A stretch of 64,000 nt of DNA from Chitinophagaceae bacterium LGM1 (GCA_018604165.1 CP075895.1:1855001-1919000), one strand, 5' to 3'; numbered from the stretch's first letter, positions 27,581 through 37,016 are shown. A program made the numbers and translations. Notes: a model not told the origin generated them from the sequence alone.

Positions 27581-27588
27581 TATCTTTG
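27581..27588 (+). promoter_or_regulatory. -7 element TATCTTTG of purM
   Basis: A perfect TAnnTTTG with TTTT 19 bases upstream (27558-27561). It lies 18 bases before the ATG at 27607 and rules out the TTG at 27586 as a start. Confidence 0.55.
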
Positions 27589-27606
27589 TGCATCAGTTTC
27601 CGTATA

Positions 27607-28779
27607 ATGTCAGATAATAACAGATACAACCTGCGCGGCGTTTCTGCGCAAAAAGAAGATGTACACAAAGCGATAGCTAAGCTGGATAAAGGGCTATATC
27701 CCAATGCCTTTTGTAAAATATACCCAGATTATTGGGGCGGTGATGATGCGTATTGCAACCTGATGCACGCTGATGGTGCCGGCACAAAATCATCGTTGGC
27801 ATATCTGTACTGGAAAGAAACAGGAGACCTGAGTGTTTGGAAAGGCATAGCTATAGATAGCATTGTAATGAATATAGACGACCTGCTGTGTGTTGGTGCA
27901 ACGGGGCCATTTACCTATTCATCTACCATTGGGCGTAATAAAAACCTGATACCCGGAGATGTTATATCCGAAATCATCAACGGCACACAGTCTTATTTCA
28001 ATACGTTGGCAGGCTATGGTATAGATGTAATGCTGATGGGTGGTGAAACGGCCGATGTTGGCGACCTTGTACGCACGGTAATAGTAGACGGTACCATGAG
28101 CTGCCGTATGCGTAGAGATAAACTGGTAACTACTGAAAAAATGATACCCGATGATGTTGTGGTATCATTGGCAAGCTATGGGCAGGCTACCTACGAAACC
28201 GAATATAATAGTGGTATGGGCAGCAACGGACTGACAAGTGCCCGCCACGAGATGCTGAAGAAAGAATATGCCCAAAAATATCCTGAAAGTGTTGACCCCG
28301 GGCTGCCTCAAGAGGTTGTTTATAACGGTAAATACAGCCTTACAGATGATACCGAAACACCGCTGAATGTGGGCAAGATGATACTATCCCCTACCCGCAC
28401 CTATGCACCTGTGGTATTACAGATATTACAACAGCATTTTGATAAGATACATGGCATAATACATTGTAGCGGTGGTGGGCAGAGCAAAGTGTTGCATTAT
28501 TTGCCAACTGCTTTGCGTGTTGTGAAAAACAATTTATTACCTGTTCCGCCGTTATTTACCATGATTCAGGAATCGGCAGGTACGGCATGGAGAGAAATGT
28601 ATCAGGTATTCAATATGGGGCAAAGGCTGGAGATATATACAGATAGAGAAACCGCAGATGCCATTGTAGATATATCTAAATCTTTCAACATAGATGCGCA
28701 GATTTCAGGGTTTGTAGAAAAAAGTGAGAAAAAAGAAGTAATAATTGATAGCCCGCATGGGGGTTTCAGTTATTCTTAA
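27607..28779 (+). CDS. purM: Phosphoribosylformylglycinamidine cyclo-ligase
   Basis: AIR synthetase, the fifth step of purine biosynthesis. It makes AIR from FGAM with ATP. About 390 residues, the longer Bacteroidota form. Motifs are HADGAGTKSSLAYLYWKETG, IAIDSIVMNIDDLLCVGA, VMLMGGETADVGDLVRTVIVDGT, VSLASYGQATYETEYNSGMGSNGLTSARHE and IIHCSGGGQSKVLHYL. No other pur genes are nearby, so the pathway is dispersed in this genome. Confidence 0.95.
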   Translation: MSDNNRYNLRGVSAQKEDVHKAIAKLDKGLYPNAFCKIYPDYWGGDDAYCNLMHADGAGTKSSLAYLYWKETGDLSVWKGIAIDSIVMNIDDLLCVGATGPFTYSSTIGRNKNLIPGDVISEIINGTQSYFNTLAGYGIDVMLMGGETADVGDLVRTVIVDGTMSCRMRRDKLVTTEKMIPDDVVVSLASYGQATYETEYNSGMGSNGLTSARHEMLKKEYAQKYPESVDPGLPQEVVYNGKYSLTDDTETPLNVGKMILSPTRTYAPVVLQILQQHFDKIHGIIHCSGGGQSKVLHYLPTALRVVKNNLLPVPPLFTMIQESAGTAWREMYQVFNMGQRLEIYTDRETADAIVDISKSFNIDAQISGFVEKSEKKEVIIDSPHGGFSYS

Positions 28780-28861
28780 CGTTTTATATACTAGACAGTT
28801 AATAATTTCAATACTTGGCACAGTGTGTGCTGATAAACAGTAAACTAACCAAAATAGATAT

Positions 28862-29689
28862 ATGAATATTAAAATCACCCTACTGAGCTTTGTAGCTATT
28901 GCTATGGCAGCTACGGCAAACGCGCAAGACAAAATCTATATGCGTAACGGCGATGTTATTGATGCAAAAGTATCTGAAGTAGGTACTCGCGACATCTCAT
29001 ATAAAAAAGCCGATAACCTAACAGGCCCCAACTACAAGATTGCTAAAGGCGAAGTATTGCGTGTGGAATACGAAAACGGCAGTGAAGACATCATTAACCG
29101 TGGAGATGTACGTATGAAAAACGGAAAAGCAGAAAAAGTAAAATATGGCAAAAATATAATAGCTTTTGCACCTGTACAGATATCAAATGCAGGTATTGGT
29201 GCCGGGTTGAGCTATGAAAGATTATTGGATAAAAAAGGCATCATCAGCTTCTATATGCCTGCGGCTATTGGTTTTTTAAGTGAGACTATAAGCACATATA
29301 GCTATACAAGCAGTACCTATATTACAAGCAACGAAACATATACCAACTTTATGGTAATGCCCGGTGTAAAAATATACCCTACCGGCAGCAAGGGCAAAGT
29401 AAGGTATAGTATAGGCCCAAGTATTGCTGCCTTATTTGGTAAAGAATATGGCGGCAGTAAGTTTATTGGTTATGATAATATGGGCAATCCATTGTATTCC
29501 TCTGTTATTGGCGACCGATTTGCATTAGGTGTTTTGGTAAACAATACATTAAACCTACAACCTACACCACGCTTATATCTTGGTCTTGAGTTGGGAATAG
29601 GCATGACCTACATCAACCAATACAACAGTGTGAATCAAGGAGAATCAGCGTTGGCACAATTCGCGTTCAAGCTGGGTTACAGGTTTTAA
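28862..29689 (+). CDS. Outer-membrane or secreted beta-barrel-like protein
   Basis: 275 residues. The signal peptide is 1-21 (ATANAQ). An N-terminal small domain follows (DKIYMRNGDVIDAKVSEVGTRDISYKK ... GEVLRVEYENGSED), a motif often seen in Bacteroidota ahead of barrel domains. A predicted small beta-barrel follows (NIIAFAPVQISNAGIGAGLSYERLL ... LYLGLELGIGMTYINQY), ending in FAFKLGYRF with a terminal phenylalanine, which is typical for outer-membrane insertion. Function unknown. Monocistronic, with a terminator at 29711-29739. Confidence 0.75.
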   Translation: MNIKITLLSFVAIAMAATANAQDKIYMRNGDVIDAKVSEVGTRDISYKKADNLTGPNYKIAKGEVLRVEYENGSEDIINRGDVRMKNGKAEKVKYGKNIIAFAPVQISNAGIGAGLSYERLLDKKGIISFYMPAAIGFLSETISTYSYTSSTYITSNETYTNFMVMPGVKIYPTGSKGKVRYSIGPSIAALFGKEYGGSKFIGYDNMGNPLYSSVIGDRFALGVLVNNTLNLQPTPRLYLGLELGIGMTYINQYNSVNQGESALAQFAFKLGYRF

Positions 29690-29710
29690 TACAAGTAATT
29701 TTATATAACA

Positions 29711-29739
29711 ATAAAGGCAGACGATTTGTCTGCCTTTAT
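29711..29739. terminator. Bidirectional terminator
   Basis: ATAAAGGCAGAC (29711-29722) and GTCTGCCTTTAT (29728-29739) form a perfect 12-bp stem with loop GATTT. It lies between the convergent genes 28862-29689 and 29758-30324. Confidence 0.8.
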
Positions 29740-29757
29740 GCATTTATACCATGTCAG

Positions 29758-30324
29758 TTACTTTGTATTTATCGGACTCGCTTCTATCTTAAAGCTGCTG
29801 TAAAGCAATATTTTTGTATTGCTGTCTGGGTAGCGGGTAAAATGACCTGCCACTTTATAAAACAGGGTATCTCTAGTAAAATATTCTTTCAGGTCTTTAT
29901 CAACAGGTGTGCCTGCTAAATCTCTGCTACCCTTAGGTACAGGATATATATAGCCTGCCAATTGTTCGGGCAATCCTTTAGCAGATACATATATCCAAAG
30001 GCTATCTACATAATCAAGATTGCCGGTTGTTGGCGTTATTAGCTTCAATCCCAGTTTAGTAGCCCTGGCACTTATCAGCCTGTCTGTGGTCGTATTATAT
30101 TCTTTAAGAAAATCGCCTATATATGTAGGATTACCAAATGGCGGTAGTTCTATTTTGACACCCTGTGGCGGAAAAGGGATAGCCGGGTAATTAGGTATAG
30201 CCAGTTCCTGCTCATCATCAATTACTTTCGTTACAATGGTAGCTTGCTGAGCTGCTTCTTTAATTTTCTTACAAGACGCAAACAGTACCAGTGCACTGCA
30301 TAATACAATTACGGGTTTTTTCAT
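29758..30324 (-). CDS. Hypothetical lipoprotein
   Basis: 188 residues. Lipoprotein signal with lipobox LFASC (Cys18). The mature part contains a proline-rich segment (IPNYPAIPFPPQGVKIELPPFGNPTY) and a beta-rich domain. No family is recognised. It should be anchored in a membrane facing the periplasm. Monocistronic, convergent with the upstream barrel gene, divergent from mtaB. Confidence 0.75.
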   Translation of the reverse strand: MKKPVIVLCSALVLFASCKKIKEAAQQATIVTKVIDDEQELAIPNYPAIPFPPQGVKIELPPFGNPTYIGDFLKEYNTTTDRLISARATKLGLKLITPTTGNLDYVDSLWIYVSAKGLPEQLAGYIYPVPKGSRDLAGTPVDKDLKEYFTRDTLFYKVAGHFTRYPDSNTKILLYSSFKIEASPINTK

Positions 30325-30388
30325 AAGCTGATTTTAATCGAATTTACATAAAAACAATATTACTGCAAAGTATATGCCACAAGCTTCG

Positions 30389-30396
30389 TAAATTTG
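30389..30396 (+). promoter_or_regulatory. -7 element TAAATTTG of mtaB
   Basis: A perfect TAnnTTTG ending 12 bases before the ATG at 30409. It implies a leader of only about six bases and argues against the upstream in-frame codon at 30394. Confidence 0.5.
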
Positions 30397-30408
30397 CGCT
30401 CTCTTATT

Positions 30409-31686
30409 ATGCAACAGTTAAAAACAGTAGCATTTCATACACTTGGCTGCAAGCTCAACTACTCCGAAACGAGTACCCTGAGCCGAATGCTGGAAAATGA
30501 CGGCTTTGTGAAACGGGAGTTTGACGAGCAGGCAGATGTGTATGTCATCAACACATGCTCTGTTACTGAAAATGCAGATAAAGAATGCCGCCAACTGGTA
30601 CGCCGCATACAACGCCGTGCACCAGAGGCGATGGTAGTAATAACAGGCTGCTATGCACAATTGAAGCCTAAAGAAATAGCCGATATTGAGGGTGTGGATT
30701 TGGTATTGGGTGCGGCAGAAAAATTCAACCTTGCACAACACCTGCAGGGGCTTACCAAAGGCGATAGCGCTAAAATATGCAGTTGCGATATAGAAGAGGT
30801 GCAGGGCTTTAATAGCTCCTACTCCATCAACGACCGTACACGTACCTTTCTGAAAGTGCAGGATGGATGCGACTATAATTGCAGCTTCTGCACCATACCA
30901 CTTGCCCGTGGGCATAGCCGTAGCGATAGCATCAGTGGTGTAATGCAAAACGTAGCAGCACTGGCACAAAGCGGCACAAAAGAAATTGTACTGACAGGCA
31001 TCAATCTGGGCGATTTTGGCAAAGGTAATGAGGGTGGTAAACGTACCGAAAGCAGCTTTTACGAATTGATACAGGCGCTTGAAGACTTTGATGGTATAGA
31101 GCGCTACCGCATATCATCTATTGAGCCCAACCTGCTGACAAATGAGATAATAGAATTTGTGGCACAGAGCAAAAAGTTCATGCCGCATTTTCACATACCC
31201 CTGCAAAGCGGCAGTAATAAGATACTGGCTGCTATGCGCAGGCGTTATAAAAGAGAATTGTATGCAGAGCGTGTAGCTTATATAAAACAACTAATGCCGC
31301 ATTGCTGTATTGGTGTAGATGTGATAGTAGGTTTCCCTACCGAAAGCGATGCAGACTTTACAGATACGTTCAACTTTCTGCACGATATAGACATATCTTA
31401 CCTGCACGTATTTACTTATAGCGAACGCGCTAATACCCATGCATTAGAACTAAAGCCTGTTGTACCAGTACATACCCGCAACGAGCGCAACAAAACCCTT
31501 CGCAATCTTAGCTATCAGAAGATGCAATATTTCTCCGCATTGCACAACGGACAAACCCGCCCTGTACTGTTTGAAGGGGCAGATAAAAACGGCATGATGG
31601 AAGGCTACACCGACAACTATATAAAAGTACAAACACCCCACCGCCCCGAATGGGCTAATAATATTGTGGACTGGGTGCTTAACTGA
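30409..31686 (+). CDS. mtaB: tRNA t6A37 C2-methylthiotransferase
   Basis: Radical-SAM methylthiotransferase that turns t6A37 into ms2t6A in tRNAs reading ANN codons. About 425 residues. The N-terminal UPF0004 domain has three cluster cysteines (HTLGCKLNYSE, NTCSVTENAD, ITGCYAQLKP). The radical-SAM CxxxCxxC is in DGCDYNCSFCTIPLARG. Then come EIVLTGINLGDFG, PHFHIPLQSGSNKILAAMRRRY and GVDVIVGFPTESDADF. A TRAM-like end is present (PVLFEGADKNGMMEGYTDNYIKVQ). The HTLGCKLN start separates MtaB from MiaB and RimO. Confidence 0.95.
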   Translation: MQQLKTVAFHTLGCKLNYSETSTLSRMLENDGFVKREFDEQADVYVINTCSVTENADKECRQLVRRIQRRAPEAMVVITGCYAQLKPKEIADIEGVDLVLGAAEKFNLAQHLQGLTKGDSAKICSCDIEEVQGFNSSYSINDRTRTFLKVQDGCDYNCSFCTIPLARGHSRSDSISGVMQNVAALAQSGTKEIVLTGINLGDFGKGNEGGKRTESSFYELIQALEDFDGIERYRISSIEPNLLTNEIIEFVAQSKKFMPHFHIPLQSGSNKILAAMRRRYKRELYAERVAYIKQLMPHCCIGVDVIVGFPTESDADFTDTFNFLHDIDISYLHVFTYSERANTHALELKPVVPVHTRNERNKTLRNLSYQKMQYFSALHNGQTRPVLFEGADKNGMMEGYTDNYIKVQTPHRPEWANNIVDWVLN

Positions 31687-31697
31687 TTGCCGTAAGA

Positions 31698-32222
31698 TTA
31701 ATACCTGTCTTTGATATTTGATACCTGCTCTCCTTTATTCACAACACCTTGCCTGTAGAGTTCTTCCATGTAGGCAGATAATTCGTCTGCACTTTGTGTA
31801 CCCAATAGAAAACGCTTACCATTTTTCAGTATTAATTGTAGCCCAATATTGCCAGCTACATTGTACGCAGTATTTTTGCTACCAAAGCCACTACGCAATC
31901 CCCATCCACCATATTCGCTTATTGGTTTATACTTTCTTATATAGGCTGCTTCTACATCGGTCCATGGCAAGTGCTTACTCCTTGTTAACGGAAAGAAACG
32001 ATAAGTTATGCCAACATTATCTATTGTATATGTAAGGCGAAGCTGCCAAAGCAGAAACAATACAAGCATGGGTATAATAGAAAATACAAAGCCGTATTTA
32101 AACTCTGATGTATTGTCTGTTTTGTAATTATATACAAACTCGAACATCAGCATGGCAGCCGTTATTGGTATTACCAACCATATATACCACTGGCGAAATT
32201 TTTGTACTTCGGTGTATTGCAT
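31698..32222 (-). CDS. Conserved hypothetical membrane protein
   Basis: About 174 residues. The opening QYTEVQKFRQWYIWLVIPITAAMLMFEF and a second hydrophobic helix (FVFSIIPMLVLFLLWQL) are followed by a PH-like beta domain: LTYTIDNVGITYRFFPLTRSKHLPWTDVEAAYIRKYKPISEYGGWGLR ... LQLILKNGKRFLLGTQSADELSAYM. I recognise the layout as a conserved Bacteroidota family (perhaps DUF6141), with no known role. The ATG at 32222 follows a TAACTTTA -7 element at 32235-32228; the ATG at 32240 would precede it. Confidence 0.7.
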   Translation of the reverse strand: MQYTEVQKFRQWYIWLVIPITAAMLMFEFVYNYKTDNTSEFKYGFVFSIIPMLVLFLLWQLRLTYTIDNVGITYRFFPLTRSKHLPWTDVEAAYIRKYKPISEYGGWGLRSGFGSKNTAYNVAGNIGLQLILKNGKRFLLGTQSADELSAYMEELYRQGVVNKGEQVSNIKDRY

Positions 32223-32240
32223 TTTCGTAAAGTTAGGCAA

Positions 32241-32275
32241 TAAAAAAAAGCCACCTGCAATACACAGGTGGCTTT
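32241..32275 (-). terminator. Terminator of the ileS-DksA-like operon
   Basis: AAAGCCACCTG (32247-32257)/CAGGTGGCTTT (32265-32275) form an 11-bp stem. On the minus strand it is followed by an eight-T run. It lies 28 bases after the DksA-like stop. Confidence 0.85.
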
Positions 32276-32302
32276 CTTAATATACTCAGTATTTTATTAT
32301 AA

Positions 32303-33505
32303 TTATTTCTTGCTCATCACATTCTTAGCTTCGATGCTCAAAGTAGCATGTGGTACAGCACGCAGGCGGGCTTTGTCTATCAGCTTACCTGTTACACGGC
32401 ATATACCGTATGTTTTGTTTTCAATGCGTATCAACGCTTTTTCCAAGTGGTTGATAAACTGTATCTGGCGGCTGGCAAGCTGTGCAAGCTGTTCGCGCTC
32501 CATAGCACCACTACCGTCTTCCATATTCATGTAGCGGTTTTCGGTATCTTCCGTACCCGCTTCATCTTTGCGTGTTATCAATCCCTGCTGATACGTCAAC
32601 TCTTTGCGTGCTTTATCCAAACGTGCTATAATAAGCTCTCTGAATTCATTCAATTCTTCATCGCTGTAGCGATATACTGGTCCTTGCATTTGTATTGGTT
32701 CGTCTAATATGGAACGTGTAAATTCCGGTTGGTAATTAATCATTGTTTTGCCCGCATCGTCTTTCTGCTTGGCTTTGTTTTCAAGACGGCGATGCGCTAC
32801 TATCACGTTGGGTTTCTTTTCTGCCTTAGCCGATGGTGTTGCCTGCTTTGTAGGCGACGATGGCATAGCTGCAGATGCTGATGCAGAAACAGGGCGGCCC
32901 GGCAATGCACCTTTAGCAAACGTAGTAACTGTTTTAGTAATATGGTGTGCTTGTTTTGATGAAGATTTTTTAGCAGATGCTTTTTTCTCAGCAGGTGCAG
33001 GTGCTGCTTTAGGAGCAGGTGCCGGCTTTTTAGCTTCTACCTTAGGAGCAGGTGCAGGTTTCTTAGCTGCTGCTTTTGGTGCCGGTGCTGCCTTCTTGGC
33101 TGCAGCCTTAGGTGCCGGTGCTGCTTTTTTAGCAGCAGGCTTTGGCGCCGGTGCGGCTTTCTTAGCAGGAGCCGCTTTTTTTGCTGGTGCAGCCTTCTTC
33201 GCTGGTGTCTTTGCTACCGTCTTTTTAGTCGTTGCTGTTGTCTTTTTCAATTGGTTAGTTTTTTTCGAGTCCACTTTTTTGGTGGCTGCTACTTTCTTTG
33301 CCGGTGCTTTTTTAGCAGGTGTGGCTTTTTTAGGCGCAGCCTTTTTCACGGCAGCTTTAGGGGCTGCTTTCTTCACAGGTTTCGCAGGCGTAGCCTTCTT
33401 ACTTGTTGCCACAGTTTTTTTAGCCGGCACTGCCTTTTTAGTGCCTTTGCTTGAAGCTGTTGTCTTTTTTGCTGGCTTGGCTGCCGGTTTTTTTTGTGTG
33501 GCCAT
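32303..33505 (-). CDS. TraR/DksA-like protein with long histone-H1-like N-terminal tail
   Basis: 400 residues in two parts. Residues 1 to about 270 are almost only Lys, Ala, Pro, Thr and Ser, with repeats such as KKAAPAPKAAA, very like histone H1 tails and expected to bind DNA or RNA without a fixed fold. Residues about 275-400 are a DksA/TraR-type coiled coil and C-terminal region: YSDEELNEFRELIIARLDKARKEL, ENRYMNMEDGSGAMEREQLAQLASRQIQFINHLEKALIRIENKTYGICRVTGKLI. Only one cysteine of the usual four-cysteine zinc finger remains (YGICRVTG). DksA modulates RNA polymerase with ppGpp. It starts 9 bases after ileS and forms an operon with it. Confidence 0.88.
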   Translation of the reverse strand: MATQKKPAAKPAKKTTASSKGTKKAVPAKKTVATSKKATPAKPVKKAAPKAAVKKAAPKKATPAKKAPAKKVAATKKVDSKKTNQLKKTTATTKKTVAKTPAKKAAPAKKAAPAKKAAPAPKPAAKKAAPAPKAAAKKAAPAPKAAAKKPAPAPKVEAKKPAPAPKAAPAPAEKKASAKKSSSKQAHHITKTVTTFAKGALPGRPVSASASAAMPSSPTKQATPSAKAEKKPNVIVAHRRLENKAKQKDDAGKTMINYQPEFTRSILDEPIQMQGPVYRYSDEELNEFRELIIARLDKARKELTYQQGLITRKDEAGTEDTENRYMNMEDGSGAMEREQLAQLASRQIQFINHLEKALIRIENKTYGICRVTGKLIDKARLRAVPHATLSIEAKNVMSKK

Positions 33506-33514
33506 AGCGCGTTA

Positions 33515-36500
33515 CTATTTTTTAGTTATTAACACTTTAAGTATTGCTTCATTTACCTCAATTTCCGTACCTGACGAAACTTGCGGGACAATCTCCAATC
33601 TATCTGCCAAAATTTCGGTGCAAATATAATCACTGAAATTTAATATGGCTGATTTTAATGGCTCGTGTTCCTCTACGCTGACTGCTATTCTATCTGTAAG
33701 TTCTAAACCTGTTTCTTTACGAATTTTTTGAATACGATTTACTAATTCCCTTGCATTACCCTCGTCTTGCAACTGCGGGGTAACGGTAATATCCAATGCT
33801 ACGGTCAGGGTATCTTTATTAGCTACGCTCCAACCCGGTATGTCTTCTGCTATTATATCTACGTCTTCTCTTACTATATCTATTGCCTCGCCATCTACCG
33901 TCAGGGTATAACCACCATCTTTTTCCAAAGCGCTTATCTGTTGTTGGTCCATAGTGCCTATGGTGGCAGCTACTGCCTTCATCTTAGCACCCATTTTAGC
34001 CCCCAACGACTTGAAGTTTGGCTTTATCTTCTTTTTTATAAATCCTTCTGTATCAGTAAGGTATTCTATTTCCTTTACATTTACCTCGCCTTTTATCAGG
34101 TCTTCCACTTTCTGCACTTGCTCCTTCATGTGAGCATCCAGCACGGGTATCAAAACCTTCTGCAATGGCTGACGAACTTTGATATTCATCTTCTTGCGAA
34201 GCGATAATACCAGCGATGATACATCTTGTGCCAAACGCATACGTTCTTCCAACTCGGTATCTATTACGTCTGTATTAGCAACGGGGTAATCTGCCAGATG
34301 CACCGACTTGGCTTCGTAACGGTTGGTTATATTATTCAAGTTGCTATACAACCAATCGGCAAAGAAAGGTGATATAGGTGCCATTAATAATGAGAGCGTT
34401 TCAAGACACTCATATAATGTTTGGTATGCACATATTTTATCATGTTCGTATTCCCCTTTCCAGAAACGGCGACGGCACAGGCGTACATACCAGTTGCTCA
34501 ACTGCTCGTCGAGGAAGGTTTCCATAGCCCTGCCTGCCTGGGTAGGTTCGTAATCGTTCATATAGGCGGTTACGTCCTTTACCAATGTGTTGAGCGATGA
34601 CAATATCCACCTGTCTATCTCAGGGCGTTGCTCAACGGGTACATAGCCTTCTTTAAAGGTAAAGCCATCTACATTGGCATACAGCGCAAAGAACTGATAG
34701 GTGTTATACAATGTACCAAAGTACTTCCGCTGAACCTCTTTAATACCCTCTAAATCAAAGCGTAAGCTATCCCACGGGCTTGCATTGGTTATCAGGTACC
34801 AACGGGTAGCATCTGCGCTGTATTGCGCTATAGTATCGAACGGATTGATGACATTGCCAAGGCGTTTGCTCATCTTATTGCCATTCTTATCCAGTACCAG
34901 CCCGTTGCTTACTACCGTCTTATACGCCACATTATCAAACAGCATTACACCCAGCGCATGGAGTGTATAAAACCATCCACGTGTCTGGTCTACCCCCTCG
35001 GCTATAAAGTCGGCAGGGAAGTTATTAGTTAATGTCCTTTCAGCTTTATCCTCAAACGGATAGTGCAACTGCGCATAAGGCATAGCCCCACTGTCAAACC
35101 ACACATCTATCAGGTCCGGCTCACGCATCATGGGCTTGCCACTATCGCTTACCAAAACTATCTGGTCAACAAAAGGCTTGTGCAGGTCTTGTGTTATACT
35201 TTCAATATCCTGATTGATATTCAATGACTTATTAGCCCTACTTATCTCATCTCTCAGTTCTTCAAGGCTGCCTATTACCCGTATTTCGCTGCCATCTTCG
35301 GTAGCCCATACAGGTAGTGGTGTACCCCAATAGCGGCTGCGGCTCAGGTTCCAGTCCACCATATTCTCCAGCCAGTTGCCAAATCTGCCCTCGCCTGTAG
35401 CCTTTGGCTTCCAGTTGATGGTTTTGTTCAGCTCTATCATCCTGTCCTTCACAGCGGTGGTTTTGATGAACCATGCATCGAGCGGATAATAAATAACAGG
35501 CTTATCGGTACGCCAGCAATGCGGATAGGTGTGTTCGTACTTCTCTACCTTGAAAGCCTTACCGTTTTTCTTTAATATATCTACGGCTATGATAACGTCC
35601 GTATCCTGCCAGTCAGGATTGTCTTTATAATTTTTTACATACCTGCCACTCAGCTCGCCCAGATAATCGAGGAATTTACCCTCTTTATCTACCAGCGTCA
35701 GTATGCCTATATTATTCTTTTTCCCTACGCGATAGTCGTCTGCACCAAAAGCGGGGGCCGTGTGTACGATACCCGTACCATCTTCGGTCGTTACAAAGTC
35801 GCCTGTGATAACACGCCAAGGGTCGCCACCTGCTATTTCGGCAGTGTTACCCTCGTATGGCAATAATTGTTCATAACGGCAACCTTCTATGTCTTTGCCT
35901 TTGAATTCTTTTATAATAGCCCAAGGCAGCAATTTGGTATCTGCACCGTAGCCTGCAAAGTCGCCATTCTCCCCTTCGGGTTTGAAGTATTTGCCCAGCA
36001 GTGCCTTTGCCAATATTACATTGATAGGCTGATGCGTATATGGGTTAAAGGTCTTAACCAATACATAATCAATCTTCTCACCTACCGTAAGCCCGCAGTT
36101 GCTTGGTAAGGTCCACGGGGTGGTCGTCCATGCGAGGAAGTGAACAGGTGTGCCTGCCGATGCCTCAAACAAAAACTCCGACTGTGCATTGCGGATGGCG
36201 TTAAACATCGCTACACAGGTAGTATCTTTTACATCCTTGTACGTACCGGGTTGGTTCAGCTCGTGGCTGCTTAAACCAGTACCAGCCGCAGGGCTGTAGG
36301 GCTGTATGCTTACACTCTTGTACAGATACCCTTTCTCGTGCAGGGTTTTGATAGCCCACCACAGGGTTTCTATATATTTATTATCGAAGGTGATGTAGGG
36401 ATTGCCCATATCCACCCAATAACCCATTTTTTCGGTAATGTCTTCCCACTCCTTTTTATAACGCATCACTGCCTCGCGGCATTTTTGGTTATAGTCCTCA

Positions 36501-36844
36501 ACGCTTATCTTTTTACCTATATCTTCTTTGGTGATGCCCAGTTCTTTTTCCACCCCCAGCTCTACAGGCAGGCCGTGTGTGTCCCACCCTGCTTTGCGGT
36601 GTACCTGATAGCCCTGCATGGTTTTGTAGCGGCATACTAGGTCTTTGAGGGTGCGGCTGATGACGTGGTGGATGCCAGGCATACCGTTGGCACTTGGCGG
36701 ACCTTCATAAAACACGAAGGGTTGCGCACCATTGCGCCCGTCAACACTCTTATTAAATGTATCGTTATCCTTCCACAGGCGCAGTATCTCCTGCTCTATA
36801 GAGGGCATGTTTAAACCTTTGTATTCTACGTACCTGTCAGCCAT
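33515..36844 (-). CDS. ileS: Isoleucyl-tRNA synthetase, type 2
   Basis: 1109 residues. It charges tRNA-Ile and edits valine. Class I motifs: the HIGH position reads GIHH within GPPSANGMPGIHHV (GIHH at 57-60). KMSKR, not KMSKS, lies at 657-661 (DNA 34862-34876). The CP1 editing domain lies between (WTTTPWTLPSNCGL, GIVHTAPAFGADDY). The KMSKR signature, length and sequence place it in the eukaryote-like IleRS2 class, known for low mupirocin sensitivity. A possible -7 element TAATTTCG lies at 36933-36926. The downstream gene, a DksA-like protein, is in the same transcript. Confidence 0.95.
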   Translation of the reverse strand: MADRYVEYKGLNMPSIEQEILRLWKDNDTFNKSVDGRNGAQPFVFYEGPPSANGMPGIHHVISRTLKDLVCRYKTMQGYQVHRKAGWDTHGLPVELGVEKELGITKEDIGKKISVEDYNQKCREAVMRYKKEWEDITEKMGYWVDMGNPYITFDNKYIETLWWAIKTLHEKGYLYKSVSIQPYSPAAGTGLSSHELNQPGTYKDVKDTTCVAMFNAIRNAQSEFLFEASAGTPVHFLAWTTTPWTLPSNCGLTVGEKIDYVLVKTFNPYTHQPINVILAKALLGKYFKPEGENGDFAGYGADTKLLPWAIIKEFKGKDIEGCRYEQLLPYEGNTAEIAGGDPWRVITGDFVTTEDGTGIVHTAPAFGADDYRVGKKNNIGILTLVDKEGKFLDYLGELSGRYVKNYKDNPDWQDTDVIIAVDILKKNGKAFKVEKYEHTYPHCWRTDKPVIYYPLDAWFIKTTAVKDRMIELNKTINWKPKATGEGRFGNWLENMVDWNLSRSRYWGTPLPVWATEDGSEIRVIGSLEELRDEISRANKSLNINQDIESITQDLHKPFVDQIVLVSDSGKPMMREPDLIDVWFDSGAMPYAQLHYPFEDKAERTLTNNFPADFIAEGVDQTRGWFYTLHALGVMLFDNVAYKTVVSNGLVLDKNGNKMSKRLGNVINPFDTIAQYSADATRWYLITNASPWDSLRFDLEGIKEVQRKYFGTLYNTYQFFALYANVDGFTFKEGYVPVEQRPEIDRWILSSLNTLVKDVTAYMNDYEPTQAGRAMETFLDEQLSNWYVRLCRRRFWKGEYEHDKICAYQTLYECLETLSLLMAPISPFFADWLYSNLNNITNRYEAKSVHLADYPVANTDVIDTELEERMRLAQDVSSLVLSLRKKMNIKVRQPLQKVLIPVLDAHMKEQVQKVEDLIKGEVNVKEIEYLTDTEGFIKKKIKPNFKSLGAKMGAKMKAVAATIGTMDQQQISALEKDGGYTLTVDGEAIDIVREDVDIIAEDIPGWSVANKDTLTVALDITVTPQLQDEGNARELVNRIQKIRKETGLELTDRIAVSVEEHEPLKSAILNFSDYICTEILADRLEIVPQVSSGTEIEVNEAILKVLITKK

Positions 36845-37016
36845 TGGTTAATTCAAAAATCAAAATTCAAAAGTCAGAAAGCCAACAGGGAACAGTTAGC
36901 CTCAACTTACTGAAAAAATAAGCTGCGAAATTAGGGTAATTTTTTGTGATTTGAGATGTATATAAGGGATGTTAATAGGTGTAATAGGGTAATAAGGCGA
37001 TAAGGTTATTATTGTG

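Noticed and set aside
27586-27606. Upstream TTG start for purM
   Set aside because: It overlaps the -7 element TATCTTTG, and the ATG at 27607 matches the family N-terminus.
32748-33629. Long plus-strand open frame rich in Ala, Gly and Phe
   Set aside because: It is the reverse-strand shadow of the Lys/Ala/Pro tail of the DksA-like protein; GC-rich repeat codons keep the opposite frame open.
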